From CAYOZL01 sp964408435 (lineage in GTDB: Bacteria > Bdellovibrionota_C > UBA2361 > SZUA-149 > CAYOZL01): a stretch of 64,000 nt of DNA. A model generated the notes under the pieces. It saw only the letters and a list, made by a program, of their open reading frames with translations. It searched no databases and was not told where the DNA came from. The stretch's first letter is position 1. The number at the start of each line of letters is the position of its first letter. Made by a program: the position numbers and the translations under genes. The stretch covers positions 21,876 to 85,875 of the forward strand of contig CAYOZL010000001.1 of NCBI GenBank assembly GCA_964408435.1. Reading direction: 5' to 3'. Positions 36,083-45,399 of this stretch are shown here, piece after piece.

Positions 36083-37145
36083 TGTCTGTTTTTAGTTTCT
36101 TATTCTTAATTGTTTTTTTAGTTCCCTTACTAACTTGACCGCTAGCCTTACTCTCTAGTTTCTTCTTTCTACTTTTCTTCTCTCGTCTAATCTTTTTTAA
36201 CCCAATCGTATTAGAAAGATAATAAAGTGGTCTACCTTTTACTTCTTCGTAAATCCTTCCTAAATACTCCCCTATTACACCAAGTACAATTAACTGCACT
36301 CCACCTAACAATAAGATTGTGGCCATTAAAGAAGTATAACCAGGAAAGTTAATTCCAAGAATTTTTAAAATTATAACTACACCGATATAAAGGAATGCAA
36401 AAATTGATAATAAAAAGCCTAATAACGAAGCTAAACGAAGCGGTGCGTAAGAAAAAGATGTAATTGCATCAATTGCTAGTAACAATGATTTCTTAAAAGG
36501 ATACTTAGTCTGTCCTGCTGCTCTTTTAGGCCTATCGTAATACACAGGACATTGGTTAAAACCAATCCAAGACACCATTCCACGAACGAATCTCTGTCTC
36601 TCTCTCAGTTCTCTAAAAGCAATTAGAGCTCTCTTGTCCATTAATCTAAAGTCCCCTGTATCTTGAGGGATACTCATACCCGAGAGCAATGTCATAGTTC
36701 TATAGAACCAATAAGCAAAAAACTTTTTAGACGGTGAATCTCCATCTCTTTTTTTTCTTACGCCATAAACAACATCATAACCTTCTTGCCATTTATCTAT
36801 CATTTCAGGAATAACACTTGGTGGATCTTGTAAATCAGCATCCATAATAGCAACAACTTGACCTTCAGCTTGATCTAGCCCAGAAGTTAAAGCAATCTGA
36901 TGTCCATAATTCCTAGAAAGCCTAATCCCTTTAAAACGAGAATCAGAAGCATTAAGTTTCGAAATCAAACCCCAAGTTTCATCACTACTACCATCATCAA
37001 CCAAAATCACATCAAACTCTATATCTAGCTTTTCTAAAACCTCTAAAAGCCCAGCATGTAATTTAGGTAAAACTTCCTGCTCATTAAAACAAGGAACCAC
37101 TACAGAAATAGTCTTAGGTTTATTCGTTCTCTTCGTCAAATTCAT
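36075..37145 (-). CDS. Membrane GT2 polyprenyl-phosphate glycosyltransferase
   Basis: A DPM1/GtrB/ArnC-like enzyme of 356 residues. The catalytic domain (SVVVPCFNEQEVLPKL, VDDGSSDETW, IMDADLQDPP with the DxD motif, QDTGDFRLMD) is followed by two C-terminal transmembrane segments (LGFLLSIFAFLYIGVVIIL and LLLGGVQLIVLGVIGEYLG) and a lysine-rich cytoplasmic tail. It should charge a polyprenyl-phosphate carrier with a sugar for transfer outside the cell. The basic tail of about 50 residues is long for the family. Coupled to the FAD oxidoreductase gene. Confidence 0.88.
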   Translation of the reverse strand: MNLTKRTNKPKTISVVVPCFNEQEVLPKLHAGLLEVLEKLDIEFDVILVDDGSSDETWGLISKLNASDSRFKGIRLSRNYGHQIALTSGLDQAEGQVVAIMDADLQDPPSVIPEMIDKWQEGYDVVYGVRKKRDGDSPSKKFFAYWFYRTMTLLSGMSIPQDTGDFRLMDKRALIAFRELRERQRFVRGMVSWIGFNQCPVYYDRPKRAAGQTKYPFKKSLLLAIDAITSFSYAPLRLASLLGFLLSIFAFLYIGVVIILKILGINFPGYTSLMATILLLGGVQLIVLGVIGEYLGRIYEEVKGRPLYYLSNTIGLKKIRREKKSRKKKLESKASGQVSKGTKKTIKNKKLKTDSE

Positions 37146-37282
37146 ACATAATCTTATAGCTCAAATCCAAAACCCTAACCAGACCCCCCCCACTCTAGAA
37201 CCGCCCAAAAACCCCTAATCCTACAACACTCCTCAAATAAATCACTTTGGAATAGTTCTAGCTTATATTTTTCCAAGCTCCC

Positions 37283-37333
37283 CACATAGGTGACTGTCAC
37301 CAAATAGGCCTTTTAGTGACAGTCACCTATGTG
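37283..37333. repeat. Nested palindrome, REP-like
   Basis: A perfect 18-bp inverted repeat (37283-37300 with 37316-37333, CACATAGGTGACTGTCAC) with a 15-nt loop. Each arm itself contains the palindromic core GGTGAC/GTCACC. It lies 1 nt past the stop of the glycerate kinase gene. It lacks a T run, so it is more like a REP-type element or cruciform than a classic terminator. I see only one copy in the window. Confidence 0.6.
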
Positions 37334-37334
37334 A

Positions 37335-38612
37335 TTATTTTCTAAGTATCATCCAGATATCACAGACATTTGTTCCAGTAAGGCCTGTTTTTAAATGGGC
37401 TGAAATATCTTTGAGGACTGAATACTCGCTTCCTGTATCTAGCCTTGCTTCTAATCCAGTTTCTTTATATCTACTGTTTTTAAAGGCTGTTACTTGCTCC
37501 GCTGAAATCATTGCTCCTGCAACATCTGTAGGACCATCTTCTCCGTCTGTTCCGAATGCACAAATTAGATAATCTTCAAACGAGTCTCCTGATTTCCATA
37601 GCTCTAAAAAAGCAGAAAGAGCTATTCTTTGTGCGCGACCGCCTTTACTTTCCTCTCCGAAGTTATCAATATTTACTGTTGTCTCTCCACCAAAAACAAA
37701 AGCTGTTTTTTTAGGCATCTCTCTATTCTCTAGAAATAACTTTTCACCAACTTCTCTTGCCTTCCCTGTGAAAGCAGAGCCTTTATTAACTGCTGTATAT
37801 CCTTCAGATTCTAGATAAGTGCATACTGCTTGCACTGCCATTTTATTATTGCCAATAATTTTATGTTCTATTTTTTGTTTTGTTTTTTTACTCTCATTAC
37901 ATACAACTGGATTGGCTTCGATGTATTTATAAACACTGCTTTTATTCTCTAGTCCTCTTTTTTTAATAATTTCAAAAGTCTGTTTTGCACTAAAAGTATT
38001 CTTTGCCCATGGGCCTGAAGCGATTGAGTCTAAGGAGTCTCCAACTACATCTGAAAGCACCCAAGCAAGTACTGTTCCAGCATTTGTATGCTTAGACATT
38101 TTACTGCCTTTAACTTCTGAGCAGGCTTTACGCATTGCATTTACTTCTAGGATGCTTGCTCCATTTTTTTGCATTGTTTTTACTGCTTTGTTTAAATCCT
38201 CAATGCTAATACTAGCGCAAAGTTGTTCTCTAGTAGCAGAACCTCCACCTGAGATTAAATCGATTAAAAGATCATTTGGGCCTAAGTCTTTAATTAATTC
38301 TAACTGTATACTAGTTGCTTTAATTACTTTTTGAGTAAGAGCATTTTTTCCTTCAGGTCTAACTTTTGCAATTTCTATTATTTTACAATCTGGCTGTTCT
38401 CCTTCTGGGGCATTAACTAAACCAGTAAAATTTTCTATTTGATTAATATCTTCTGCTAGACCTTGCTCAAAACCTAAAGCCATTAAACCAGCTGCTTTGC
38501 CTGTGCCGATAACTACAATTTTATTCATGCTATCTAAGCTATATGAATAATCACCAAAACAGATAGAATTATCTGTTTTGCGAATCATACTTTTTACTAA
38601 GTCATTTGGCAT
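37335..38612 (-). CDS. Glycerate 2-kinase (DUF4147/MOFRL type)
   Basis: Class II glycerate kinase: an N-terminal DUF4147 domain (VVIGTGKAAGLMALGFEQ, DLISGGGSATREQL with a GGGSA nucleotide loop) and a C-terminal MOFRL domain (AFVFGGETTVNI, CAFGTDGEDGPTDVAGAMI, LTGTNVCDIWMIL). It makes 2-phosphoglycerate, feeding glycolysis next to gpmI. The ATG at 38612 has no ribosome binding site, and family-like sequence (FTEIANLSFKAAINAV) continues in frame upstream without ATG, GTG or TTG, up to an ATT overlapping the ActF stop. The true start may be this ATT or further variation. It directly follows the ACIII operon. Confidence 0.85.
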   Translation of the reverse strand: MPNDLVKSMIRKTDNSICFGDYSYSLDSMNKIVVIGTGKAAGLMALGFEQGLAEDINQIENFTGLVNAPEGEQPDCKIIEIAKVRPEGKNALTQKVIKATSIQLELIKDLGPNDLLIDLISGGGSATREQLCASISIEDLNKAVKTMQKNGASILEVNAMRKACSEVKGSKMSKHTNAGTVLAWVLSDVVGDSLDSIASGPWAKNTFSAKQTFEIIKKRGLENKSSVYKYIEANPVVCNESKKTKQKIEHKIIGNNKMAVQAVCTYLESEGYTAVNKGSAFTGKAREVGEKLFLENREMPKKTAFVFGGETTVNIDNFGEESKGGRAQRIALSAFLELWKSGDSFEDYLICAFGTDGEDGPTDVAGAMISAEQVTAFKNSRYKETGLEARLDTGSEYSVLKDISAHLKTGLTGTNVCDIWMILRK

Positions 38613-38664
38613 TACTGCATTTATTGCAGCTTTAAATGAAAGATTTGCTATTTCAGTAAATTTC

Positions 38665-39960
38665 TTAATGTTCTTTAGAGATTTCTAAATCTCCAAAAGG
38701 AATTAAAGGGACTTTAGATAAGAACTTAACTGCTAATAAAACATAAAGTGCGAAAAGTCCTATTCCTAATGCGTAGTCTACTAGGCCAAGAGTAATCTCA
38801 TGTGGGTATAATGTAGGTGCAAAAAGAAGATACATTTGTAACCAACAACCTATTGCAACAATTGCGCCTGTACCAAAAAGTAATTGTGGAACTTGTTTTA
38901 CGTCTCTACTTAAACCTAGAAAAAAAGGAATTATGAAATTCATTCCTAAAACCATCCAAGCTAGATTTCTCCATGGCTCTTCTCTTAATCTTAAAATTAC
39001 CCAAGCTGTTTCCTCTGGTAAGTTTCCGTACCAAATTGGAAGATAGTGACTCCAAAACATATATGCCCAGAAAATTCCGAAACCAAATAACAACTTTCCT
39101 AAATCATGAAGAGTCTTTCTTTTAATCTTTTGTAAAAAAAGCTCATTATTAACTGTGCAAATTCCAACTAACATTGATGTAAATGCCATTGAAAGATAAA
39201 CACCTGTCATGAAATACATCACACCGTAGAGAGTTGAATACCATACTGGGTCAACTGACATTAGTTGATCGAAAGCAAAGAAAGTAAGCATGAATGCATA
39301 AAAAATTACAACTGCTGGAGAGAATCTACTTAAATAATGTGAAGAGTTCTGTGCATTTAAGCATGGCTTTAAACCGAAAAGCTTTGTTAAGGCTTCATCT
39401 TTCCATCTTTTTGAAGCTTCGCTACTAAGCTTTAGCTTTTTAAACTTATTATCTCTAAGTGCGGCTAAATCTCTCATAACACTTAAACCAACTACTTTTC
39501 TTGCAAAATAACCTAGAACAAGTAGGGCAATAATATCTCTTACAAAAACAAAATTAGAAGTTAACCATGGTCCTTTTCCAGGTGGTTGTTCATGCGCCCA
39601 CACAAAAAGGTATTCGTGACCAAAATACATTACAACTAAAAATATTGGTGTTAGAGAAAAGAAAAACACTCCTGATTCAAAAATTCTTCTAATCGGTCTT
39701 GCCCACTGAGCATTACAGATATGAAATACCGCAGTAAAACAACTTGAGGCTGCAGAAACTGCTACCCAATAAAGCATGTTAATTTGTAATGCCATCCAAG
39801 CTCTTTTCGCATCACCTGTAAAAAGCTCAACTAAGAATGCTAACAGACCTAGAATTGCTAAAATTATTAAAGCAAGTCTAAACCAAGCAGGAACTGAAAG
39901 AGGTTTTGCCTCTACAATTTCTTTAATATCTTCGGCTGTAAAACTAGTACCGTGTGCCAT
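38665..39960 (-). CDS. actF: Alternative complex III subunit ActF
   Basis: Integral membrane subunit of quinol:electron acceptor oxidoreductase, related to ActC/NrfD proteins. 431 residues with about ten transmembrane segments, for example LALIILAILGLLAFLVELF and LLGLGLFALYVLLAVKFL-like spans, and conserved blocks (FDQLMSVDPVWYSTLYGVMYF, MFWSHYLPIWYGNLPEET, WMVLGMNFIIPFF). It binds quinol with ActC. Last gene of the ACIII operon, adjacent to ActE with no gap. No cytochrome oxidase genes follow in this window. Confidence 0.9.
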   Translation of the reverse strand: MAHGTSFTAEDIKEIVEAKPLSVPAWFRLALIILAILGLLAFLVELFTGDAKRAWMALQINMLYWVAVSAASSCFTAVFHICNAQWARPIRRIFESGVFFFSLTPIFLVVMYFGHEYLFVWAHEQPPGKGPWLTSNFVFVRDIIALLVLGYFARKVVGLSVMRDLAALRDNKFKKLKLSSEASKRWKDEALTKLFGLKPCLNAQNSSHYLSRFSPAVVIFYAFMLTFFAFDQLMSVDPVWYSTLYGVMYFMTGVYLSMAFTSMLVGICTVNNELFLQKIKRKTLHDLGKLLFGFGIFWAYMFWSHYLPIWYGNLPEETAWVILRLREEPWRNLAWMVLGMNFIIPFFLGLSRDVKQVPQLLFGTGAIVAIGCWLQMYLLFAPTLYPHEITLGLVDYALGIGLFALYVLLAVKFLSKVPLIPFGDLEISKEH

Positions 39961-40515
39961 TTACTTACTTTCCTCTGTTTTTTCTACTGCCTTTTGCTCT
40001 ACAGGTCTTGATATCTCAGGAATATCAACTTTTTTCTGTAAAAATCTTATGTAATTAGCTAAGTCCCATTTTTCCTTTTCAGAGAATTTATAACCATATC
40101 TAGGCATATTTCTAAGGCCTAATGTAATTACAGCGAAAATTCTTCCATCTGGAGTATTTGAATAATAATCAGTAAGAATATTAGGAACTCCTACTTGTGG
40201 CCCAACAGGTCCTTTACCTGCTCCATTTTTACCATGACAAGTTTGACAGTTAGAGCTGTAAAGTCTTCTTCCTCTCCAAATAGAGTTTAAATCTTTTTTT
40301 ACAGGATTTTTAAGATTAGCTTGAGCATCTTCAACCGTTTTATATCTAAAAGGCTTATAGCCTCTAGGCACTGTTCCTTTAACAGGAGACCTTGCAACCT
40401 CATTAGCTTCTAATGATTGTTGCCTATACATGTCGTAATCACCTGGCAATGCAAATGCATTTGTGCCAATGAAAAAGAAAACAACAAATGAAATTATTAA
40501 AATTAAATTCCTCAT
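39961..40515 (-). CDS. actE: Alternative complex III subunit ActE, monohaem cytochrome c
   Basis: A signal peptide (LILIISFVVFFFIGTNAFA) is followed by a class I cytochrome c domain with one haem motif (NCQTCHGKNGAGKGPVG) and a distal Met candidate (LGLRNMPRYGY). It carries electrons out of the complex to the terminal oxidase. Its start overlaps the ActD stop by 4 bp, and the C-terminal tail (VEQKAVEKTEESK) is acidic. Length of 184 is normal for ActE. Confidence 0.9.
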   Translation of the reverse strand: MRNLILIISFVVFFFIGTNAFALPGDYDMYRQQSLEANEVARSPVKGTVPRGYKPFRYKTVEDAQANLKNPVKKDLNSIWRGRRLYSSNCQTCHGKNGAGKGPVGPQVGVPNILTDYYSNTPDGRIFAVITLGLRNMPRYGYKFSEKEKWDLANYIRFLQKKVDIPEISRPVEQKAVEKTEESK

Positions 40516-41036
40516 CTTGTATACTCTAGCTCTACTGTATTAGCTCCTAAGTTTTCCATTTCGCTTTTTAAAGAATTAACCTTTTCAGGCTCAGACTTAA
40601 TCACAACTCCAAAATGACCTTCAGAAAAATGTGGTCTGTATCCAGGAGTTCTAAAAATATGAGGCAATCTACAAAAGTGTAGCAATGCTCCCATTGTGGC
40701 CAATGCTCCTAATAAGATAGTGCACTCAAAAGCAATTACTACAAATGCTGGATAAGAAAGTAATGGCTTAGCACTAACTCTAATTGGATAATCAATAGAC
40801 ATCCATGAAGTAAATAGAAAAGCTCCTAAGCAACCTGTTGTTGCACCTGCTAAAGTAACTCTTCTTACAGGGCTTCTTTTCTTACCTTCAAAATATTCAT
40901 CTTCTAAGTGATGCTCAGGAAATGGAGAGAAGTAATCGAAATCTAATTCTTCTTCCCTAGCCCACTTAATTGCTCCTTTTGCCATTGCTGGACATTTAAA
41001 AGAAGCAACAACTAGATTTTTAGTTTCTTCAGCCAT
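40512..41036 (-). CDS. actD: Alternative complex III subunit ActD (DUF3341)
   Basis: About 174 residues with two transmembrane segments (TLAGATTGCLGAFLFTSWMSI and LLSYPAFVVIAFECTILLG-like) between an N-terminal cytoplasmic part (DFDYFSPFPEHHLED) and the C-terminal domain. The FSPFP motif and the ending are characteristic of ActD. I chose the ATG at 41034-41036 (MAEETKN). The open frame extends 20 codons further into the ActC gene but would put hydrophobic non-family residues first. It starts 1 nt after the ActC stop. Confidence 0.88.
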   Translation of the reverse strand: MAEETKNLVVASFKCPAMAKGAIKWAREEELDFDYFSPFPEHHLEDEYFEGKKRSPVRRVTLAGATTGCLGAFLFTSWMSIDYPIRVSAKPLLSYPAFVVIAFECTILLGALATMGALLHFCRLPHIFRTPGYRPHFSEGHFGVVIKSEPEKVNSLKSEMENLGANTVELEYTR

Positions 41037-41037
41037 A

Positions 41038-42438
41038 CTAGTTAGCCTCCGCTGAATTATTTGAATCACAAGCAGGATGATTTGGAACTTGAACAATTTC
41101 TTTAATCTCAGTTAATGCCATTGAAGGGAAAAACTTTATAAAGATTAATAGTAATGTAAAGAACCAACCAAATGAACCAATAGTTATTCCAACATCAATC
41201 CAAGAAAAATTATACTTACCCCAAGCAGCTGGATCGAATTCCACAGTTAGAGATTGTAGAATAATATTAAATCTCTCAAACCACATTCCAATGTTAATGA
41301 TGATTGAAAGAATAAATAACCAAGTTAAATTAGTTCTTAATTTTTTAAACCAAAGAGTAATTGGCGCTATACAGTTACAAAATACCATCATCCAAAATGG
41401 GAACCAGAAGTAACCAAAAGGTCTAAACCAAAACTGGTATCTTTCAAAAGGGTTATTACTATACCAAGCTACAAAGAATTCTGTTGCATAAGCATAAGTT
41501 ACAATTCCAGAAGTAAACATAATTAATTGGCTCATTTTCTCATAGTGCCAAAGAGTTAAATACTTCTCTAACTTAAAGAATTTTCTCATTGGAATAGTAA
41601 TTGTCATTACCATTGCAAGTCCCGAGAAAATTGCTCCAGCAACAAAGTATGGTGGGAAGATAGTAGTGTGCCATCCAGGAACATTACCCATCGCGAAATC
41701 CCAAGATACAACTGAGTGAACTGAAAGAACTAATGGAGTAGCAAGTGCTGCAAAGAAGCCATATGCTGCCATGTAGTGTCTCCACTGTCTTGAGTTACCT
41801 TTCCAACCAAGTGAAGTTAATCTGTAAAGAATCTTTCTAAATCCAGTTGCTCGCTCTCTTGCAGCTGCAATATCTGGAATTAAACCAATAATGAAAAACA
41901 TTACAGATACAGTTAAGTAAGTACTTACTGCGAATACATCCCATAATAATGGTGATTTAAAATTCACCCACAGATATCTTTGGTTAGGATAAGGAAGTAA
42001 CCAATAGAAATTCCAAGGTCTACCTAAGTGAATAATTGGAAACAAGCCAGCAGTTGCAACAGCAAATACAGTCATTGCTTCAGCAATTCTATAAATTGGA
42101 ACTCTCCAAGTAGCTCTAAATAAAAATAGTACCGCAGAAATTAAAGTCCCTGAGTGTGCGATACCAACCCAGAATACAAAGTCAGTAATATAAACACCCC
42201 ACATAATCGGATGCGTGATACCACCAACACCTAAGCCGTTTCTAATTTGGTAAATCCAACAATAAGCTCCAACTAAAAGTAGAGATATCGCTACTGAAAT
42301 TCCTAAATACCAACTTACAGTTGGTGGTTTAAGAGTATCAAGAATATCATCATTAACAGTCTTATAATCGACTCTAATGATCCCATCTAAGTTCACTTCT
42401 TCAGTTGAACAGCTTCCATTTGTTGAGCAGGCAGACAT
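41038..42438 (-). CDS. actC: Alternative complex III subunit ActC (NrfD-type)
   Basis: A 466-residue membrane protein of the NrfD/PsrC family with about ten transmembrane helices. Conserved blocks include FVFWVGIAHSGTLISAVLFLFRATWR and HLGRPWNFYWLLPYPNQR. It forms a quinol-binding half of ACIII and faces the iron-sulfur subunit ActB. Its start overlaps the ActB stop by 1 bp. Cys residues near the N terminus (SACSTNGSCSTEE) are not family hallmarks. Confidence 0.92.
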   Translation of the reverse strand: MSACSTNGSCSTEEVNLDGIIRVDYKTVNDDILDTLKPPTVSWYLGISVAISLLLVGAYCWIYQIRNGLGVGGITHPIMWGVYITDFVFWVGIAHSGTLISAVLFLFRATWRVPIYRIAEAMTVFAVATAGLFPIIHLGRPWNFYWLLPYPNQRYLWVNFKSPLLWDVFAVSTYLTVSVMFFIIGLIPDIAAARERATGFRKILYRLTSLGWKGNSRQWRHYMAAYGFFAALATPLVLSVHSVVSWDFAMGNVPGWHTTIFPPYFVAGAIFSGLAMVMTITIPMRKFFKLEKYLTLWHYEKMSQLIMFTSGIVTYAYATEFFVAWYSNNPFERYQFWFRPFGYFWFPFWMMVFCNCIAPITLWFKKLRTNLTWLFILSIIINIGMWFERFNIILQSLTVEFDPAAWGKYNFSWIDVGITIGSFGWFFTLLLIFIKFFPSMALTEIKEIVQVPNHPACDSNNSAEAN

Positions 42439-45386
42439 TAGTGTTTCTCCCCATGCTTAGCTAAGTAAGTAACCGCTGGCTGAGTATTTAACTCTACATT
42501 TAGAATCTTATAACTTCTTTTATCCTGCGCAAGCTTAGCTACTTCACTGTCTTTATCTTTTAAGTTTCCAAATACAATTGCATCACTTGGACAACTAGAA
42601 GCACAAGCCGGTTGGACTTCACCATCTTTAACTTCGCGACCTTGTGTTTTTGCATTATTTTGAACTTCTCTAATTCTTTGAACGCAAAATGAACACTTCT
42701 CCATTACTCCAACAGTTCTTGTAGTAACATCTGGATTTAACTGCCAATTAAGAGGTTCTGGCCATTCATAATCAAACCAATTAAATCTTCTTACTTTATA
42801 AGAACAGTTATTTGAACAGTATCTAGTTCCAACACAACGGTTATAAACCATTGTATTTAAACCCTCATCACTATGATAAGTAGCATAAACTGGGCAAACA
42901 GGTTCACAAGGAGCATTGTTACAATGCTGACACATCATTGGCATAAAACCAGTAATTGGAGTGTCTCCAACAGCATCACCTTCTTCATCTAAAAATCTTG
43001 AAATTTTAAGCCAAGACATTTCACGGCCTTGTCTTGAATATTCTTTTCCAACTACTGGAACATTATTCTCAGCATAACAAGCTGTTACACATGCCGAGCA
43101 ACCTGTGCACGCTGCTAAATCAACAGTCATTCCCCATTGATACTGCACGTGTTCCATTTGCTTATACATTTGTTTAGGCTCGTGCTGTGGCCCTAATGCT
43201 TTTGCATCATGATGTGCCATTGATAAGCCGTGCGGATTCTTACTTCCACCGTGATCACCGTGTCCGTCTCCATGGCTATCACCGTGCCCACCACCATGTG
43301 TATCTCCATGAGCTCCAGCATGAGAGTCTCCGTGGGAACCATGATCATCCCCGTGAGAATCATGTCCACCATCACTATGATTATCTTTTCTAATCAGTCC
43401 TCTATTTAACTGACTATCATTACCTTGAGTTATAACTAAATCATCTTTAGCAATAGACTTTCTTAGAATAACATCATCAATTACAAAATGATGTGCACCT
43501 TTTTCTAACTTAGTTAATTTTAAAGGATTAGTTCCAATACCATTAGCAAATCTACCTAAAGTCTCCTGTCCTCTACCAATTGGCACAGCAAGAACACTTG
43601 GGTGAACATACTTTGTAACATATGCAGGCGCTTCAACATGTAAGCCTTCACTTACTACTTTTACAACATCACCTTGTGTAACTGAATATTTCTTCGCAAC
43701 ATCAGGATGCATCTCTACCCATGAACCCCAAACAGCAGTTGTAATTGGATCTGGTATCTCTTGTGCCCAAGGTCTATTCGCTGCTCTTCCGTCCCCTAGT
43801 TGAACACTTGTAAAAGCTTGTAGAGACAACTTATTCGTTGGCTTCATTGCACGAATTCCAATTGCTTTAAGACTTGCAGAAGTTCCAGCACTTGCACCTG
43901 ACCAACTTCCACCTTGCTCTACAGCTTCAAGCCATTTAGTCTCAGAACCTAAACGAGCAATCCATTGCTTTTTAATATAGTCGCCATAATTCTCTACAGC
44001 TTGATCTTTCTTAGCAAATTTTTGCACTGAAATTAAAAAATCACCTAATGAAAGAGAATCATATAAAGGCTGCATTGAAGGTTGATTTAAAGCATACACT
44101 CCAGGTCTTGGCTCAGAATCAGACCAAGATTCAAAACTAGAGCTTAAAGGAAGTATAATATTAGCAAGTTTAGAAGTGTCATCTAAGTTATTAGATAAAG
44201 AAACTACTAATCCAGCAGAAGCAAGAGCCCCTTCAAAGCCAGCAGAACTAGGCAGTGAATAACTAGGATTTACATTAGAAGTAATAACTAGTGCATAGTT
44301 CTCAGATTCTTTTATAAAATTTGGAAGTTCTGTTTTTAAATCTAGTGAGTTATTTTCTGAACTACTATTAAAAAAGACAAGAGTCTTTCCAGTTGCTCCA
44401 ACTTTAGAATTAAGTAAATGAGACAAATATAAACTTTGCTCATCACTTCCAGCCCCTGCACCAATAATTAACGGCGCTTTAGCTTTCTTTAAATCTTTAG
44501 CAATCTCTAAAAGCTGCTCTTTTTTAACTCCAGTATTTTCTAATTGAGAATCAATGTTTTTATTGCCACTTAAAATACTAACTAAAGCAGACATTAAAGA
44601 CTGAGTAGAACCAGCTGAGCGCATAATCCACTTATCAGCGTTTCCACCAGTTTGAGACAGTCTAGATTCTAAAGCATAAAACTTAGAAGCATTTTTAACT
44701 CTTTGTTGAGAGAAGCCTTTTGCAAACTCTACAGGTGATAAATAAGTTCCAAGGAAATCAGCTCCAAAACTAACTACAACATCTGCCTTAGAAAAATCGT
44801 AATTTGCCTTTAAACCTTTTCCAAATGCTTTTTCAATTGAAGCATCAAATTCAGTTTTACCTAATAAAGAATAAGTAAAATGATTAACTCCTGAAAAACT
44901 ATTCTGAAAAGAAGATATTAATTTATTAATACTTCCAGTTTGTGGCTCAGTAATTATTGCAGTTTTCTTACCAGTACTTTCAGTTAATGCCTTAGATATT
45001 TCTAAAACTGCGTCTTTCCAAGCAATTGGCTTGAAACTTCCATTTGCACTTCTTTTTAAAGGCTCTCTAATTCTATCTGGGTCATAATGACTTTGAATAC
45101 TAGACTGCCCTCTTGCACAAAGCCCACCTCTGTTTACAGGATGCGAAGGATTCCCTTCAACTTTTAAAGCTCTACCTTCTCTGGTTCTAACCAATGTTCC
45201 ACAACTAGCTTCACATTCATTACAAGTTGCAGCATACCAAGAAGATACCCCAGGTATTACTTCATCAGGCTGAACTACATATGGAATTAATTTCTCTGGT
45301 AGTTCTTTTGCACAACCCGTTGCAACCGCAGCAGTGCTTGTAACAGTTAAAACTTTAAGAAAATCTCTACGCTTCATTTTACTCAT
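42438..45386 (-). CDS. actB: Alternative complex III subunit ActB, molybdopterin-like/FeS protein
   Basis: A 982-residue fusion: a twin-arginine signal (KRRDFLK), an N-terminal CxxCxxxC cluster region (TCNECEASC), a molybdopterin-oxidoreductase-like domain without a cofactor in known ACIII, and a C-terminal ferredoxin domain with four cluster motifs (CTGCSACVTAC, MCQHCNNAPCEPVC, RCVGTRYCSNNC, KCSFCVQRI and CASSCP). Between the two domains, about residues 670-720, lies an insert of roughly fifty residues rich in His, Gly and Asp, with many HG(D) repeats. It may bind metal. Upstream neighbour is ActA with a 13-nt gap. Confidence 0.93.
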   Translation of the reverse strand: MSKMKRRDFLKVLTVTSTAAVATGCAKELPEKLIPYVVQPDEVIPGVSSWYAATCNECEASCGTLVRTREGRALKVEGNPSHPVNRGGLCARGQSSIQSHYDPDRIREPLKRSANGSFKPIAWKDAVLEISKALTESTGKKTAIITEPQTGSINKLISSFQNSFSGVNHFTYSLLGKTEFDASIEKAFGKGLKANYDFSKADVVVSFGADFLGTYLSPVEFAKGFSQQRVKNASKFYALESRLSQTGGNADKWIMRSAGSTQSLMSALVSILSGNKNIDSQLENTGVKKEQLLEIAKDLKKAKAPLIIGAGAGSDEQSLYLSHLLNSKVGATGKTLVFFNSSSENNSLDLKTELPNFIKESENYALVITSNVNPSYSLPSSAGFEGALASAGLVVSLSNNLDDTSKLANIILPLSSSFESWSDSEPRPGVYALNQPSMQPLYDSLSLGDFLISVQKFAKKDQAVENYGDYIKKQWIARLGSETKWLEAVEQGGSWSGASAGTSASLKAIGIRAMKPTNKLSLQAFTSVQLGDGRAANRPWAQEIPDPITTAVWGSWVEMHPDVAKKYSVTQGDVVKVVSEGLHVEAPAYVTKYVHPSVLAVPIGRGQETLGRFANGIGTNPLKLTKLEKGAHHFVIDDVILRKSIAKDDLVITQGNDSQLNRGLIRKDNHSDGGHDSHGDDHGSHGDSHAGAHGDTHGGGHGDSHGDGHGDHGGSKNPHGLSMAHHDAKALGPQHEPKQMYKQMEHVQYQWGMTVDLAACTGCSACVTACYAENNVPVVGKEYSRQGREMSWLKISRFLDEEGDAVGDTPITGFMPMMCQHCNNAPCEPVCPVYATYHSDEGLNTMVYNRCVGTRYCSNNCSYKVRRFNWFDYEWPEPLNWQLNPDVTTRTVGVMEKCSFCVQRIREVQNNAKTQGREVKDGEVQPACASSCPSDAIVFGNLKDKDSEVAKLAQDKRSYKILNVELNTQPAVTYLAKHGEKH

Positions 45387-45399
45387 AAGTCTCTAGCCA

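Noticed and set aside
43187..43393. Open frames rich in His/Arg or Met on both strands across the ActB linker
   Set aside because: They are shadows of the repetitive HGD-coding region of ActB in other frames, and have no leader or family match.
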